The notes beneath the pieces are model-generated. The model was not told the origin of the DNA, made no database searches, and was given only the letters and a program-made list of their open reading frames with translations. DNA of 64,000 nt, taken from Talaromyces rugulosus (lineage: Eukaryota > Ascomycota > Eurotiomycetes > Eurotiales > Trichocomaceae). Position 1 is the stretch's first letter; each line of letters starts with the position of its first letter. The stretch is from contig NC_049561.1 in NCBI RefSeq assembly GCF_013368755.1, positions 7,209,915-7,273,914 of the forward strand, in the 5' to 3' direction. The translations under genes and the position numbers were made by a program. This document shows, piece by piece, positions 32,310-45,190 of this stretch.

Positions 32310-35300
32310 CAGTACCCCGAACATATATAACAGATTATCTATATTACCATTCCCTATAAGCCCATTACACGCATTATGTTATTAGATAATCTTTAATATT
32401 CTATATACCAATGTCATTATCTCAGGTGCCATTTAATAGTCAAGATAGTTACCTAGATCTAACAGTATTGTTGTATCCAATATACATAGAAGAATTCCTA
32501 AATACATAGTTGACCCCGTAAGCGTGTAATCTATATCCCTAAACCTGATTATCTATAGCAGGTTATCTATAGCTAGCAATTTATATATTATAAACCTGGG
32601 TCCCAGTGATTTACTATTAATATTGACACTATCAACAACCCAGTTCCTATACAGTCCAGCAAGCAGTTTCTGTAGGATATGGCTAAGTAGGCTATAAAGC
32701 AGATAATTATATAGCATAAGCAGCAGATTAAAGAAGCTAAGAAGATATATATCTAGGCCTATAAGCCACACAAGATAAATCTATAGATAAAATATATAAA
32801 ATAGGCTATATATTTATTAGACAAGCACCGAAAGACATTGTGAGTATTGTTAAACCAGCCAGATCCTAAGAAAAAACCAGTATTAGCCAAGATTAGAAAG
32901 CAATTTGCCCAGATCATCATAATAATCCAACAGACCATATTAACACGATTAAATATATTCAGTCAGTACAAAATATATTAGAAATAGATAAATCAGATAC
33001 CCAGCACCCTATTTCAAGCATAAATAGACCCTAGCACTATAATAAAGTATTAGAACATATAGCAGCACATAATTCAATATATTATATAGAGCGTACAATA
33101 GCAGACTACCCAGTTTCAATTAATAACAGACTAGTAGATGGCTATAGAGCAGATGATTAAAACTATTATAAAGGAAGACAATAAGTCTATAACCAGTGAG
33201 GACCTAATTAAGAAGACGTAGGACCCAGCTAATTAACTATTAAGTCCCATAGATTAGGCTATATTGTGGTGGTATATCAGCATATTAGATTATTAATTAG
33301 ATAGCTAAACTAAATATGAATACTATAGTAGTATCATCAATGAATTAGTTATCATAGGTATCAAGGAGCAGGATAGGTAAGAGAGTATATTGACGTCTAT
33401 TCTCTAATTATCCAGGATGATCAAGATCACATAGATATTGGTAGCCTAGTAGGCATAAGAAAAGATAGCCAAGACCAAGGATTGTTCGAATCTATTGCAG
33501 GCTATAGTAATATGGTTTATAACTACTATAGAGGCCATACCAATGAAGTAGATGTTAAATACCCAGATATATAGATTAAAGATCCGGTATAACACCACCA
33601 CTAATAGATTAATGACGTGGTAGGACGACTAAATCATGTACCAGCATTACCAATTCACTATGGATCAGTTCTGGGAGACAGTACACAGGTTGGTCAACTG
33701 GGCGTGGGAGCATTTGATGTAGGAGGTGTTATTGTTGATATTAAAGGAGGCCGAGTAATTACCTTTCATCGCATGGGACACTATGGAGGATAATGTGGCT
33801 GAGGACCAGCCCTGATAGTATTACGCCCAGGATCCCTATAATTAGTGGATGTTGGATGACCAGTGGTAATTATATCACTAGATTTGGAATACCCCCTAGT
33901 TACACTAGGAATGGATTCAGCTAGATAAATAATAGTAAGAGAGGCAGATATAGCGGTGAATACAGGCCATTAGATAGAGTAAAGAACAGATATTGGTATT
34001 GAAGCATTAGATAGGTGGTGGCCCTAGGCAGGGACTTAAGGTGTTGAGTATCTAATATCAGAATATTAAATTTGGCGGTATCCGCAATCAATTTATCAAA
34101 AAAGGGTTGATATCATTTATAGTATTATATTATAAGGGGTACAGTATCAGTGAACAGCCAAAGATCATTTATTAATATATGCCATGGCCAGTAGGCAAGT
34201 TATTTATATATTTCCAGTAGTTGGTTATGCCATTCTAGTAGTATATTGAGACCATGGTGTATAGGTATCCTGAGTGGAATGGATTTATATGGCCACTGCA
34301 GAAGATAGATGACTAGATATAGATATTGGACTATATAAAATAGGCCATGCAGTAGAAGAGCAAAATAGATATAGAGAAGCAGTTGAACATCAGCATATAC
34401 CAGTAGATCATGATTGTGATTACATGGCAATATTTAGGGCCTATAGCCAGGTTTGAGGTTGACAATAACGAGGAAAAGGCTACTAAGAATAAAGATAGAT
34501 ATTAATAGATAGCAGAAGATACAGTAATTGATATATAGACCAGGCATAGCAATCATATTACTAAGAGGATATATACCCAGGAGATGCACTAAACAGCTAG
34601 GATGTTAACAACAATGTAGGAGCAGTTCCGGCAGGCTAATAAGCGATAATACCAGTTTTTAGGATTCTTATCGACGCGGGGAGCTGGGGGGAAGCGTAGA
34701 CAATGGATTACTAAGCAGAACTAGGCATAGTAGATAGCTTATTAACAGGTAATACAGCAGGTAGCCATCCAGCCATTATTAACCCGTATTAAAGAACCCA
34801 TAGTATAGTTTTGGAGTATGTAGATAGTCGCTATTAAGGCTATCATAAGTGGTGCACTGTGGATGTTGGCAGTGATGAGCACTGGCGGGGACAAGAGTAT
34901 AATATTCATGGTACTGATAGTATAGAAGCAGGCTAGTATATTGATTATGGTGGTACCTATAGTGTTATTGTGGCAGGATATGCAGTAGAAGTGTGAGTAG
35001 GCTGGGATATTATATATGTTATAGAATTCTTATTAACTACTTAAGACTGTATATATTATATTGATGATGTCCAAGTCAGCTATCAGTAAAGGGTTTTGAT
35101 CATATTTAGATTAATTACAGGACTAGAACTGATTAAACTAGATTATAATCAATAAGTGTTATATAATATTAGATAACTGGGCAGATTTTCAACTTAAGAT
35201 ATAGAAGTTGTTCTGGTTAATGACTATAGATATCTCTGTGGTCATATTGACAGCGATGTTGCTGGTGGTTGACAAGACCTGATTGTTATAGATATTATAG

Positions 35301-36530
35301 TTAATATCTATAATAGTGTAATAATACTATAGCCTATATATGATATAGACAAATATTATATACTGTGTAGAGCTAATAAAGTTAGATAAAACAGCATAAA
35401 TAGCATTTATTCAACAGTAAAAGGCCTAATAATATCTTTAAAGAGAGAAGGTAATCATTTACTATAAGTTGATAGGGAATATTAATATATTAGCAGCAAT
35501 ATTAAGGATATTAATATACTATAGACAAATAACTAAGGCGGCCAAGCAATGGACATTATAGATATTCAGCGAGATAGCTAGTGAGATTATAATCATAGCA
35601 ATGAACATATTAAGGATAGATATTAACATTCTAGTTATATAGTGCATAATCTATATCAATATACTAAGCATGTTACAGGATTATAGCTAAAAAAATAGGT
35701 ATACTAGATGAGATAGATAGGATAGTGAAATAGTGATTATTACACTATAGACAGCCTAGGGACATGGATAAGGATAGTAGGAGTGTAGACAGTAGAAGGG
35801 CAAAGAAATAATATAGTAATATTTCTAAGAATCAGGATGCTGACAGATAATATTAGATAGGTATTTAGATTTATATAACCGGCATAAGGGGTATATAGCT
35901 AGTAAAATAGTGTATGATTAATGCCAGGCACCAGAATAGCTATCTATATCTGAACTAAGATCAAAGCCAGTACCAATAATATAGGTGGTTTAGAAACAAT
36001 TGAAGCAGCGAATGGCTTAATAAAGACAGTCTATACATATGTAGACAGCGATTAAGGTTAATACATTAAAACAATAGTTAACAGTATAGATGTAGTAATA
36101 TCCCATATATTCTATAGCTATAGCGGATCCCCAGATATTCATACATTAGATTGAGTATTGCCGGCAGGTTAATATAGATAAAGTATAATAGAAGATTGTA
36201 ATAATAACCTAAGTGATATATAATAAACAGAAATATATCCTATATTTGTGTTATTTTCTATACAGTGTCTTCTAAACAGTATGCTAGTAGTTCAAGAGTA
36301 ACAGACAAAGTGGATAGCGTGTGATAAATAAACATAATTACCAGTTTCCTGACATTATCATCCCTGTAATATTTAGTGTTATTAAATATAGGCTTGATAC
36401 ATATATTAATCCAGTATTAACATGGATGCGTAATAATAATATTAACATCACCCATACAGACCAGATTAATACATAGTTAGGGCAGAAGGTTCGATAGAGT
36501 AAAATAGAATACACGCGCATAATCCAGGTA

Positions 36531-37283
36531 TTTTATTAGTTTAATAAGAGTATTATTCAGTAATTATATATATTTAGAGATATCAATATAAACCAGTCTG
36601 AGGAATATATATTTTAAATATCAAATCTAGAAAGTGATATATATATATATAGATCGATATAGATAATATATATATAACAGAATACCAAAAGAAACTGAGA
36701 AAAAGAAATGGTAAGACCAGAAAAAAAGGAAAGGAGAGTGTTATAAAAAAAGATATTGTTATCTAAAGCCAGGATTTAGGTTACTCATGATAGTGCACAG
36801 GGCCTAATTGAGGCATTATCAGGGAGACGGCAGAGTGTCATGACGAGTTCAGAGAAGCAGAGGAGAAGATAAAAAAGAAAAAAAGAGAATGATATATCAG
36901 TTGGGGTTAGAGAAAAAGGCCCATAATAGCCAAGATTAGGATTACCAATAATGGTACAAAGGGCACAATCCAGTTATCATCCCTATAAGAAATAATTATA
37001 TATAATAAAAAAAAAAAAAATAGAAATAAAAGAATAGGAATAGTATAAATAAGAAAAAAAATATAAAAAGTAGAAAAGACCAGAAAAATAGAAAAAATTA
37101 AAAAGATTAAAAGAGTAGAAAAGGTTAGACAAGTAAGAAAAAGAAAGAAAAAGATCAGGGTTAAGATTATTAATAATAGTGCCAGAAGCATAATCCGGCA
37201 GTGATCCCAGCAAAAGACAGTTATATATAATAAAGAAAAAAGATAGAAGTAAAACAACAAAGAAAGTAGATAAAGCAAAAAAG
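36531..37283 (+). repeat. Fossil telomere-adjacent repeat, part 1
   Basis: Matches the present telomere-adjacent sequence from about 62410 to 63169 in order: ataaaccagtc.gaggaatat, gatatatatata, ggaaaggagagtgtt, catgacgagttc.gagaagcag and others. Differences are mainly C-to-T and G-to-A. The copy is cut at 37283 by the Gypsy insertion and resumes at 44454. Confidence 0.85.
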
Positions 37284-37494
37284 TGTGAGGATATTATATA
37301 GAGAGCAGGCAAGAGTTGGATTCGATAGTAAAGCTATGGTTCGCTAGATAGTCAAACTGATTGCTGATCTTCAGTAACCCCTGTGCAAAGGTCAGTATAT
37401 ATATACCACTTCATTAGTGGCTTAGCAACCCTCTATGAGGCTAGTATAGTGAAGTGTGGCATCTAGTGCGTCCTGAAGGTCTTACAGCCTTATA
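37284..37494 (-). repeat. Gypsy 3' LTR
   Basis: Starts TGTGAGGATATT and ends GCCTTATA, where the intact end would be GCCTCACA. It is next to the polypurine tract (on the minus strand, A-run then G-run at about 37497-37513), which fixes the element's orientation. Confidence 0.9.
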
Positions 37495-38860
37495 TTATCC
37501 CCCCTTTTTTTAGAAGCTGTGTTGGTGTTCTTTGTGTAGGTTCTTGTAGAAGGTGTAAATAAGCTTAGGCGCTGTTGTTATAGGGACTAGCGTGTGTGGT
37601 GTGTAGACCTACCCACATGTGTTGTTGATATATCATTTATGGGTTAGGCTGTCATTTATTTCTTTTTCCTTATTACTAAATAGTCTATTATGCTGCTGCC
37701 AATCCTGTGCTTGTTCCTCCTGCTCTCTCGTTCATTTGTGCTGTCTGAATGTAAGTAATATGTTCTCTGCTGGTTATCTTATATTGATTGTGATACCTAT
37801 TCAAATATTTACTTGGTTTGTTATTTACTAATAGTTTGCAGAATAGCTTTAAAAAAGAAGACCTTTTACTGTCTTTTAGCTATTTTATTAATTACCTTGT
37901 CCTTTAGCGGGGATATCTCTGCATTAGGCCGTATCTGGCTAATATATACTGCTGGTGGTATGGCCACTAATATACTGTGGTCTATAGTGTAGAAGAAATT
38001 ATTAAAGAAGTTATTTTTAAAAAAAGATAAATCTGCTGCTGCTCCTCTCTCTATGAAGAAACATATACGCTCCTCCTTCTCTGCTAATATTAATAGAGAC
38101 GACATTGAGGACGAAGATAATGATAATAATAAAGATAATAAAGCCAATGCTGTGCTGTTCAGCACGCTGACTTTTTCATCCTATTATAGACCTCGTGCGC
38201 GTTTCCTAGAAACATATTTCCTGTTTTACCAGTAATGCCTACAGTCGTTAGGCCACAACCCTAACCTGGAGTGCCCTAGCCCCAGCAACAAACCCTGCCC
38301 CCAGTATAAGGGATTAAAAAAGTCTACAGCTAAATACTACCTAGTAAGTTCCCCTTTCACCTATATATTTCCACAGATATTAACATTCACTAGATTCCCA
38401 CAGAGCAGCTTAACCAAGCTGCCATAACCATAGAACTAATGGCAACCCATGCTGCTAATTAAGAGGATGCTGTCAAGGCATTAGACATAGCAATGCATCA
38501 TCAGTCTGATCCTCATTCAGCTAAGCCCTCAACCAATATAGATAGTTCTACTCCTACTGCAGCAATGCAGAGTGATTCGCCCGCTGTTATGATAGCAGAT
38601 CCCCCAACTACTGCCTAGTAGTCCATGAGCCGATACCCTGCCCCCTTCAGCGGCCCTATATTAGGTGTTACTACCCTATATAGGCCGACTATATCGCCCT
38701 ACATGCAGCGTGGGTTACCTGCCCTTGGTTATAGGGAACCCTTTGATGGTTATAGCGCCGGGTTCAATTCTGAACTCGCGCGCCTGCTGGCTGGGGTGTA
38801 TGAGGTAACTTGCATCCTTGGTAACTACCTTTACTATCAGGGGTATGTCTGAAAAATTCC
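37495..38860 (+). pseudogene. Opposite-strand accessory ORF inside the Gypsy element
   Basis: Between the 3' LTR and the pol end, the strand opposite to gag-pol carries decayed coding-like sequence shared with the truncated copy at 26400-27900. The truncated copy preserves a cysteine pattern (LLCQRCLRLLGC, then EPCPQYKGLKKS) that resembles CxxC...C zinc-binding clusters. Here the pattern is partly lost (CLQSLG..., KPCPQYKGLKKS). A later shared piece reads PFSGPILGVTTLYRP and GYREPFDGYSAGFN. Function is unknown. The two copies agree in frame over several hundred bases, which is why I list it. Confidence 0.4.
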
Positions 38861-39129
38861 TTCTTATATAGCGATGCCGCGGTCTTTAGGCCTGAATTGA
38901 AATGTGTTTGTTTGTCCTTTGGGGCTTTTTATGAATATCCTAGTGTTCTGATGCGGTGCCCTGTGGGGCTTATGTTTAGATATCTCTAGGTAGTTTGGGT
39001 TTGTTTTGTTCTTTATCTTTTTTGTGCAGCATGCGCGGCTTTTAGGCCCTTAATGGAAAGTCTTTTTTGTTCCTCTTCCCTTTAGTTCGCTGGTGTAGTT
39101 CCAATATAGTTTGCCCTTCGGCTTTCTTT

Positions 39130-39290
39130 TGCAGATAGATATCAAAGGCTTTGGTTTTTCTGACAGTTTCTTCTGGTTCCCAGGTGGCTTCCTCAATCGG
39201 CCACCCTTTCTATTGGACTATATATTCTGTTCCCCTGCCTTTCTTCTGGTCCTGAACTATTCTTTGAATAGTATACTTAGGTTTGCTATC
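39130..39290 (-). pseudogene. Chromodomain at the end of Gypsy pol
   Basis: The translation reads YTIQRIVQDQKKGRGTEYI, then VQ, a stop, KGWPIEEATWEPEETV. Tyr/Trp cage residues and the spacing fit a chromodomain of the kind chromoviral integrases use to target heterochromatin. One stop interrupts the first aromatic region. Confidence 0.75.
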
Positions 39291-42200
39291 TACTAGTACC
39301 GGTCCTGGAGAAGTATGGTTCCCAGCGTTGGTGTAGTGCGGCTCCAGTAGAGAGATATGGAAAACTAGATGAATTCCTCTATATCTTAGAGTAAGGTTAA
39401 ATTTGTATGTGTTTGACCCCTATATATCTACTATTTAGAATAGGTCTAGATATCTATTGGCTAGTTTTTCATTATATTGGAGCGAAGCTATATTCTTTGT
39501 CTGAAGTATGACTTATTCTTTGATTTTGAATTCTTGATGAATCTTTTCCTAGTTATAGTATTTTGCTTGTGCTTCTTTAGCTTCTTTTAAATATTCCTAA
39601 ATATTTACCTATTTGGTACAGAGCTCTTCTATCTGATTTATGGCACGTGGCTCCTAATTCTTTGGACTTGAGGGAGCGTCCTTAGGAATATCTATTCTTA
39701 GGTCTCCCTAGAATCCTATGAGGGTTTCTATTGGAGATTGCCCTATGATATTATGCCAACTGTTGTTGTACACATTCTACACCAGTGGGATCCACTGTAG
39801 CCAGTCCATCTACTCATAGTTCGCGTAGCATCAGAGGAAATATTCCACCATCTGGTTCTGACACTCCGTCTGTCCATCCGTTTATAGATAGACTGTCATC
39901 AACAGTTTCCAGATTATCTTCAGATAAAAACATATAGTTTGCCAGAATTCACTGGTAAACAGCTTATCCCAATCTGAGACGATATACTGCAGAAAGATAA
40001 TCCACTGCACTAGATTCTCTAGAAGTAGCTTCGCTAGTCCTTCAGCTAATAACGCTTTCTATGTCGGCAAGTAGATAGTGTATTTTGAGAATAGGTCAAC
40101 AATGATTAGTATAGTGTTAACCGTCGCTTCCTGCTATTCTATAGATAGCAATCCTGTTATAAAGTCTATAGTTACTATTTTAAACAGTTCCAATAAAACT
40201 GGCAATAGCTTAAGTAGCTTATACTGCCGGTGCCTATATACCTTAACCCATTGACAGATAGAACAGATTTAGATATAATAGTCTACATTAGCTTCTAATA
40301 CCAGCTAATAGTATTTCTAATAAATAGCCGCTATAGTACAGGCTTTTCTGAAATAACCTCTCTGTGTATTGTCATAGTTATTCTTTATGATTTCTAACTG
40401 TAAGGCCTTATCAGGTGGCATATATGCAGCCCCCTTATATTAGAGAAGATTACGCTCCCCAATACTCCATACTGAACCCTCAGCCTGTCCCACACGGAGT
40501 TCTTTCAACTTCTTTTATACAAAGGCGTCCCTTTATTAACATTTTCGAAGGAGACTCTCTATGTTGGGTTTTATTTCTGAATAGACTATTTTAGTCCTTA
40601 TAACTTCAATCGCTAGGGACCATAGCATTAGAAGTTCTAGACCTCCTATATTACCAGCAGTGGTGTTTTTATCTATAGGGGTATTTTTTTTTTTAAGCCT
40701 GCGGATATTTTCTTTGTTGATAGTAAAAGATATTCTTTAAGCTTTTTGTACTTGTGCCAGTATATTTATAGATAATTCTTAGTTATATAGAGAGATTAGA
40801 TTTTATTCTTGTTTTCTAAAGTAATCTCTTTACAGTTTTTCCTACAGGGTTAAGAGTATTATTGTGTCTTTTTTAACACTGTCTATATAGTCTGGACAAC
40901 AACTTAGTGTATTTATAGGGTTCTTTAAACCTAGACAATATTCTATATTAAAATCAAATGTTGATAGATATTCTGTCTATTAGACCTGACACCTGCTGAG
41001 TTCCTTAATAGTAGTAAAGTACTGTAGATTACTGTGATTTGTTAGGACCCTAATTATATATTAGCTATCTTCTAAATATTGCCATCAATGCTTGAAAGCT
41101 TCTACTACCACTAGAAGTTCTGAATTATACACTTCATAGCGCACCTCTAGTCCCTTGAGCTTCCAGGACCAGAAGGCTATTGGATACTATTAGGAATCTT
41201 TAAATAGCTGAATGATTACTGCTCTTAGGGCTTTGCCCAAAGCATCTGTTTCTATGTGAATTAGGAGCGCTGGGTTATAATATCTTAGTATAGATTTATA
41301 CTGGAATACTTGCTTCAAGCTTAAGAAGGATTCTCTAGCTTCCAAGGTTATATTAAATCCTTGGATGGCACTGCCTTTTTAGCTATTATACTTTGTTCTC
41401 TCCATAGAACCTTTAATCACCTTGAATAGCAGCGCTGATATATACAAAAACTGATATATAAAATTATAGTAGAAATTTATAAACCTTAAAAACAACTGGA
41501 CCTCTTTAACTGTCTATAGTTCAGGCCATTCTACAATGATATAAATCTAATCTAGATCCATCATTATTCCTTATAGGCTTATAATAAACCTAAGATATTC
41601 TATAGTATTTATTTTAAAGCTACACTTGCTTTGCTTATAATATAAGCTATAGCTTCTTAATCGGCTCATAACTTCCTATATCTAGACTTCATATACCTGT
41701 AGGTCGGCTGAATATATGACTATATTATCTAGATATACTACTACACAGATGTCTAATAGGTTCAACATTGTCTTATTAATATATGCCTAGAATATGGTCA
41801 ATGTATTTACAAGGCTGAATAGTATCACCTAGTATTCAAAGTAGCCATAATAGATTTAGAAAATGGTCTTCCACTTATCCCCCATTCAGATTCTAATACA
41901 ATGGTATACATCTTTTAGATCCAGCTTAGTAAAATACTTCGCGCCAGTAAAGTGGTCCAATGTCTCTTAGACTAGGGGAATTAAGTAATGATTCTTTACC
42001 ATAATTATATTAAGTCCCTAATAGTCTACATATAGTCGGAGCTTATCATCTTTTTTTGGTATAAAAAGGATAGAGGCTCTTATTAAGCTTTTAAATAGTT
42101 TAATCTAACTTTTTTCCTGTACTTTACTTAGATAGTTCTTTAGGACCTTATATTCAGTTTCTATAAGCCCATATATAGGTTTATAAAGGAGAGCTGTTCT

Positions 42201-42635
42201 TAGTTTTAAGTCTATAGTATGGTCATGCTCTATATATTTAGGCAGTATACTGGTAGCTCTCTCTAAGAATACATCTGCATAGTTGAATAGATAATTTGGC
42301 AATCAAAGCTCATCTGTTCCAGATATCTCTGTGTTTGATGATGCTTTCTAAATGTGTGTCCCATTATCCCTTTATGGGATATGAGTGGTATATAAGTGTA
42401 AGCCTAATTCTGATATGTTTTGGAGGTCTATCCAGTATGCCGCGCATTTAGTTATTAGGCTTTTATATGCTTTATGGGGAGATATAGTCTCTATTTCTTT
42501 GGTCAATGTATGGTCCCGGTATCTAAACCGCCCTACGATCTAATCTATGTTGGGATTTGTCTTTTTTAACCAGGGTATACTGAGGATTATGTTATATCTA
42601 TTGATATCTACTGTATAAAGAAGGTGTCTGTTTAT

Positions 42636-42923
42636 TTAGGTCAGTCTCTTGGAGTCTATAACTCTTATATCTATGTGGCGTTGTCTATATGTTTGGACAA
42701 CTCGCCTATTAATGGCTTTTACTAGCCTGGGGGCTTTTCTAGTAGTTCTGGTGAACTTCTTAGTAAGTTCCCGGCTTATGAAGTTGCCCTGGGCACTACT
42801 ATCAATAAGGGTCTGTATCTTTGTGGTTTCCAGTAGTTTAAGGAGTTCTGTTTTTATTATTAATAGTTGCTCTTTCTCTATATCCCTCTTATGGGCTATC
42901 TCTAGCGCGGCTGCTACATGCAA
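42636..42923 (-). pseudogene. Gypsy aspartic protease region
   Basis: A 95-codon frame with an Asp-Ser-Ser-Ala-Gln-Gly-Asn-Phe-Ile-Ser core, where retroviral-type proteases have Asp-Ser/Thr-Gly-Ala. The catalytic glycine is changed to Ser, which fits the G-to-A changes seen across the element. Confidence 0.75.
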
Positions 42924-43675
42924 GCACCAGGGTCCTAGTTTTTTGATGGTTTGGACGCTTTTTGCGCTTCATCGAACCTCTTTTTGTAGTATTCCTTTTT
43001 CTAGTGTCCTACCTTGCTATAATAGTTGTAGATAGACCCAGTTTAATCCTCTTTAAGCTTCCTATATTTCTTTCTCTTTGGGTTTCTATTATTACTTCTA
43101 TTTGCAGCGGTCTTGTCTCTTTAAAGGAACTGGTCATCCTTTCTATATTTATCCATAGGGGGTCTTGCTCCAGCATAGTGATAGTTTAGGACTATCTAGT
43201 ATTCATTACTGCTGCTGCCGTGACCATCCTGCCATCAGGAATTTCTTGTTTTTTGATGTTCGGGTATAGCATCTTCCAGCTTCTATAGGAATTGCATAAT
43301 GCCCTTGTATATTCAGGATTTCTCTAGATACTTCTACAACTCATCTTGGATGGGCTACAGGACCTTTACTATAAGAAGCTTTATATACTGTTCCTCGCTA
43401 TACTATATATCTATCTAGTCTTTGAGGATTTATAGATAGCGGGTAAATTCCTATACTGATTAACCCTCCAACTGTCTGGTATTATTATGATCTTATGTGG
43501 CAGCAATGTGAAGGAGCTTAGGATTATAAAATAGTTACTGTAGGTGCGCTTTGAAGTCTTTTTAAGTAATAGGTTCTGATTCTTTCTCTTTCTAGTACAT
43601 ATTGAAGTTGAGAAATTGCTTAGAGCTTAGGTTATCTAAAGCTTCGCCAATTTTATAGTGTAGATATTGGTTATA

Positions 43676-44017
43676 CTACTCTGGATATCTACCAAACCAT
43701 GATTCTGTATGTTCTATGAATGTTTTGAGTTTAGTTAGGAATTTTTTACTGTAGGGGTCCTTTATTTTGAATCTTGAGGGGCGCTTCTTTGTAGGAATTA
43801 TATCAGTTTGGGGTCTCTTTTTTCTATGAGCGCTGCTGTCGGGGGTTCTGGTGTCTTGGTTCTCGTGCGCTGATGTGCTATGTAGCTGCGCTTGGGTTTG
43901 TAGGATCTGCTGTTTTAGGTTCGCGATATAGAGCTTTTGGTCTAGCTGGGTTTTTATGGCTTCGAGTTCTTTTATTGACATGTCCTCCAGTTCCTGTTCT
44001 GGGGGTGGCTGCACCAT
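43676..44017 (-). pseudogene. Gypsy Gag N-terminus
   Basis: A 113-codon frame with an acidic start (MVQPPPEQELEDMSIKELEA), a Gln-rich coil (LKQQILQTQAQL) and a basic segment (KKRPQTDIIPTKKRP) ahead of DPYSKKFLTKLKTFIE, the usual opening of a fungal Gypsy capsid. It begins 220 bp inside the 5' LTR, as expected for this element size. Confidence 0.7.
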
Positions 44018-44237
44018 CCCTAGGTCCAGGTCTTTACTGGTGGGGTGATTCTCTTCTAATTCTACCGCCGGTTCTTTTCTATTACTATGTCCATCCAGTG
44101 TTTCTGATATGCTGGGTTGGATTTCTGCTGCTGGTACGGAACGTTCGGTGGTATTAGTGGGAATAGAGGTGCTCCTGGTAGTAACTATAATTCCAAAACT
44201 TGCTAGCCCTCTTCCCGAAGGTAAAGAGTAATCAGAA

Positions 44238-44448
44238 TGTGAGGATATTATATAGAGAGTAGGTAAGAGTTGGATTCGATAGTAAAGCTATGGTTTGCTA
44301 GGTAGTTAAACTGATTGCTGATCTTCAGCAACCCCTGTGTGAAGGTCAGTATATATATACCGCTTCATTAGTGGCTTGGCAACCCTCTGTGAGGCTAGTG
44401 TAGCGAGGTGCGGCATCTGGTGCGTCCCGAAGGTCTCACGGCCTCACA
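44238..44448 (-). repeat. Gypsy 5' LTR
   Basis: TGTGAGGATATT...GCCTCACA, 211 bp. It is the better preserved of the pair: its end still reads ggtctcacggcctcaca. Confidence 0.9.
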
Positions 44449-44453
44449 AAAAG

Positions 44454-45190
44454 CCGAAAAGATAAAAAAGATAAAAAAGACAGAAAGGATAGAAAAACAG
44501 ACAAAATAGTAATACAGTGCAGTTAAAATTAAGATTACCAATGATTGTACCAGAGATAGAATAGAGAAAGTCAGGATTCAGATTATTAATAATGATATAA
44601 GAGGTACAATATCATGATTTTACTGGTAAAAAGGTTATTATATACAGTAACCAGAAGAGAAAAACGAAAATACAAAAAACAGAAAAAGACAGAGAAAAAG
44701 AGGAAAAGTAAACAAAGAAAAAAGAATATAAAAGAGAAAGAAATAGGATAGAAAAAACAAAAAAAAAGAATAAAGAAGGAAAAAGAAAGACAGAGAACAG
44801 AAAAGGAATAGAAAAGAAAAAGAAAAAAACAAAGAAAAGAAAAGAAAAGAAAAAGAAAAGAAAAAGAAAAAAAAAAGAAAAAAAGAGAAAAGAAAAAGAT
44901 CAGGATTAGGATTACTAATAATAGTACACAGAGTCAGATTCAGGATTATTAGAAAGACCACCAAGAGTATAGACCAGCATCAATATAGAAGAAAAAGATA
45001 AGGAAATAGAAAATAAAAGGAAAAGGTATCAGTTAGGATTAAAAAGAAAAGTTGATCATAGTCAGGATTAAGATTACCAATGATAGTGCGAGGAGTATAA
45101 TCTAGTAGTTATCCCAGCAAGAGGCAAGTATATAGAGTAGAAAAAAGAGAAAGAGAAAAGTAAACAGAAAAGGAAAAGAAAGAAAAAAAA
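44454..45190 (+). repeat. Fossil telomere-adjacent repeat, part 2
   Basis: Continues part 1 exactly where the Gypsy element interrupted it and matches about 63170-63885 in order (aaagccgaaaag, aatacagtgcagt, ttaccaatgat, ggtacaatatcatgattttac, gagtagaaaaaagagaaag). It ends where the modern copy meets the TTAGGG array. Here no telomeric repeat remains and block 2 begins. Confidence 0.85.

Larger units (their letters stand above)
27888..36530 (+). pseudogene. Telomere-linked helicase block 1, decayed, split by a hAT element
   Basis: Sequence 27888-28479 and 32310 onward aligns with block 2 (45205-49607) at matching order and spacing once the hAT insertion is removed. Stops are everywhere, and the base changes are mainly C-to-T and G-to-A. 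The helicase Walker A survives near 34878-34898 as STGGDKS (GKS altered to DKS by G-to-A). Downstream pieces of the DECH box and RecQ-like C-terminal half can be followed to about 36100. Such genes belong to the fungal subtelomeric RecQ-helicase class. The 5' A/T-rich leader is shared with block 2. Block 1 extends at its 3' end into a fossil copy of the telomere-adjacent repeat. Confidence 0.75.
37284..44448 (-). mobile_element. Ty3/Gypsy chromovirus, full length, inactivated
   Basis: Two 211-bp LTRs in direct orientation flank 6.7 kb, and the 5-bp target duplication AAAAG lies at 37279-37283 and 44449-44453. Coding order on the minus strand: Gag start (44017-43676), aspartic protease (42923-42636), reverse transcriptase (about 42300-41500), integrase with a TDGQTE motif (about 39885-39850), then a chromodomain (about 39290-39130). 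All frames carry many stops. The RT catalytic motif reads YLDN at 41735-41724 where YLDD is required, a G-to-A type change. The element is heavily A/T-shifted, as expected of repeat-induced point mutation. Confidence 0.92.

Noticed and set aside
44638..44964. Phe/Leu-rich open frame on the minus strand
   Set aside because: Produced by the A-rich, low-complexity fossil terminal repeat; the same happens at 63355-63624 and 36907-37312.
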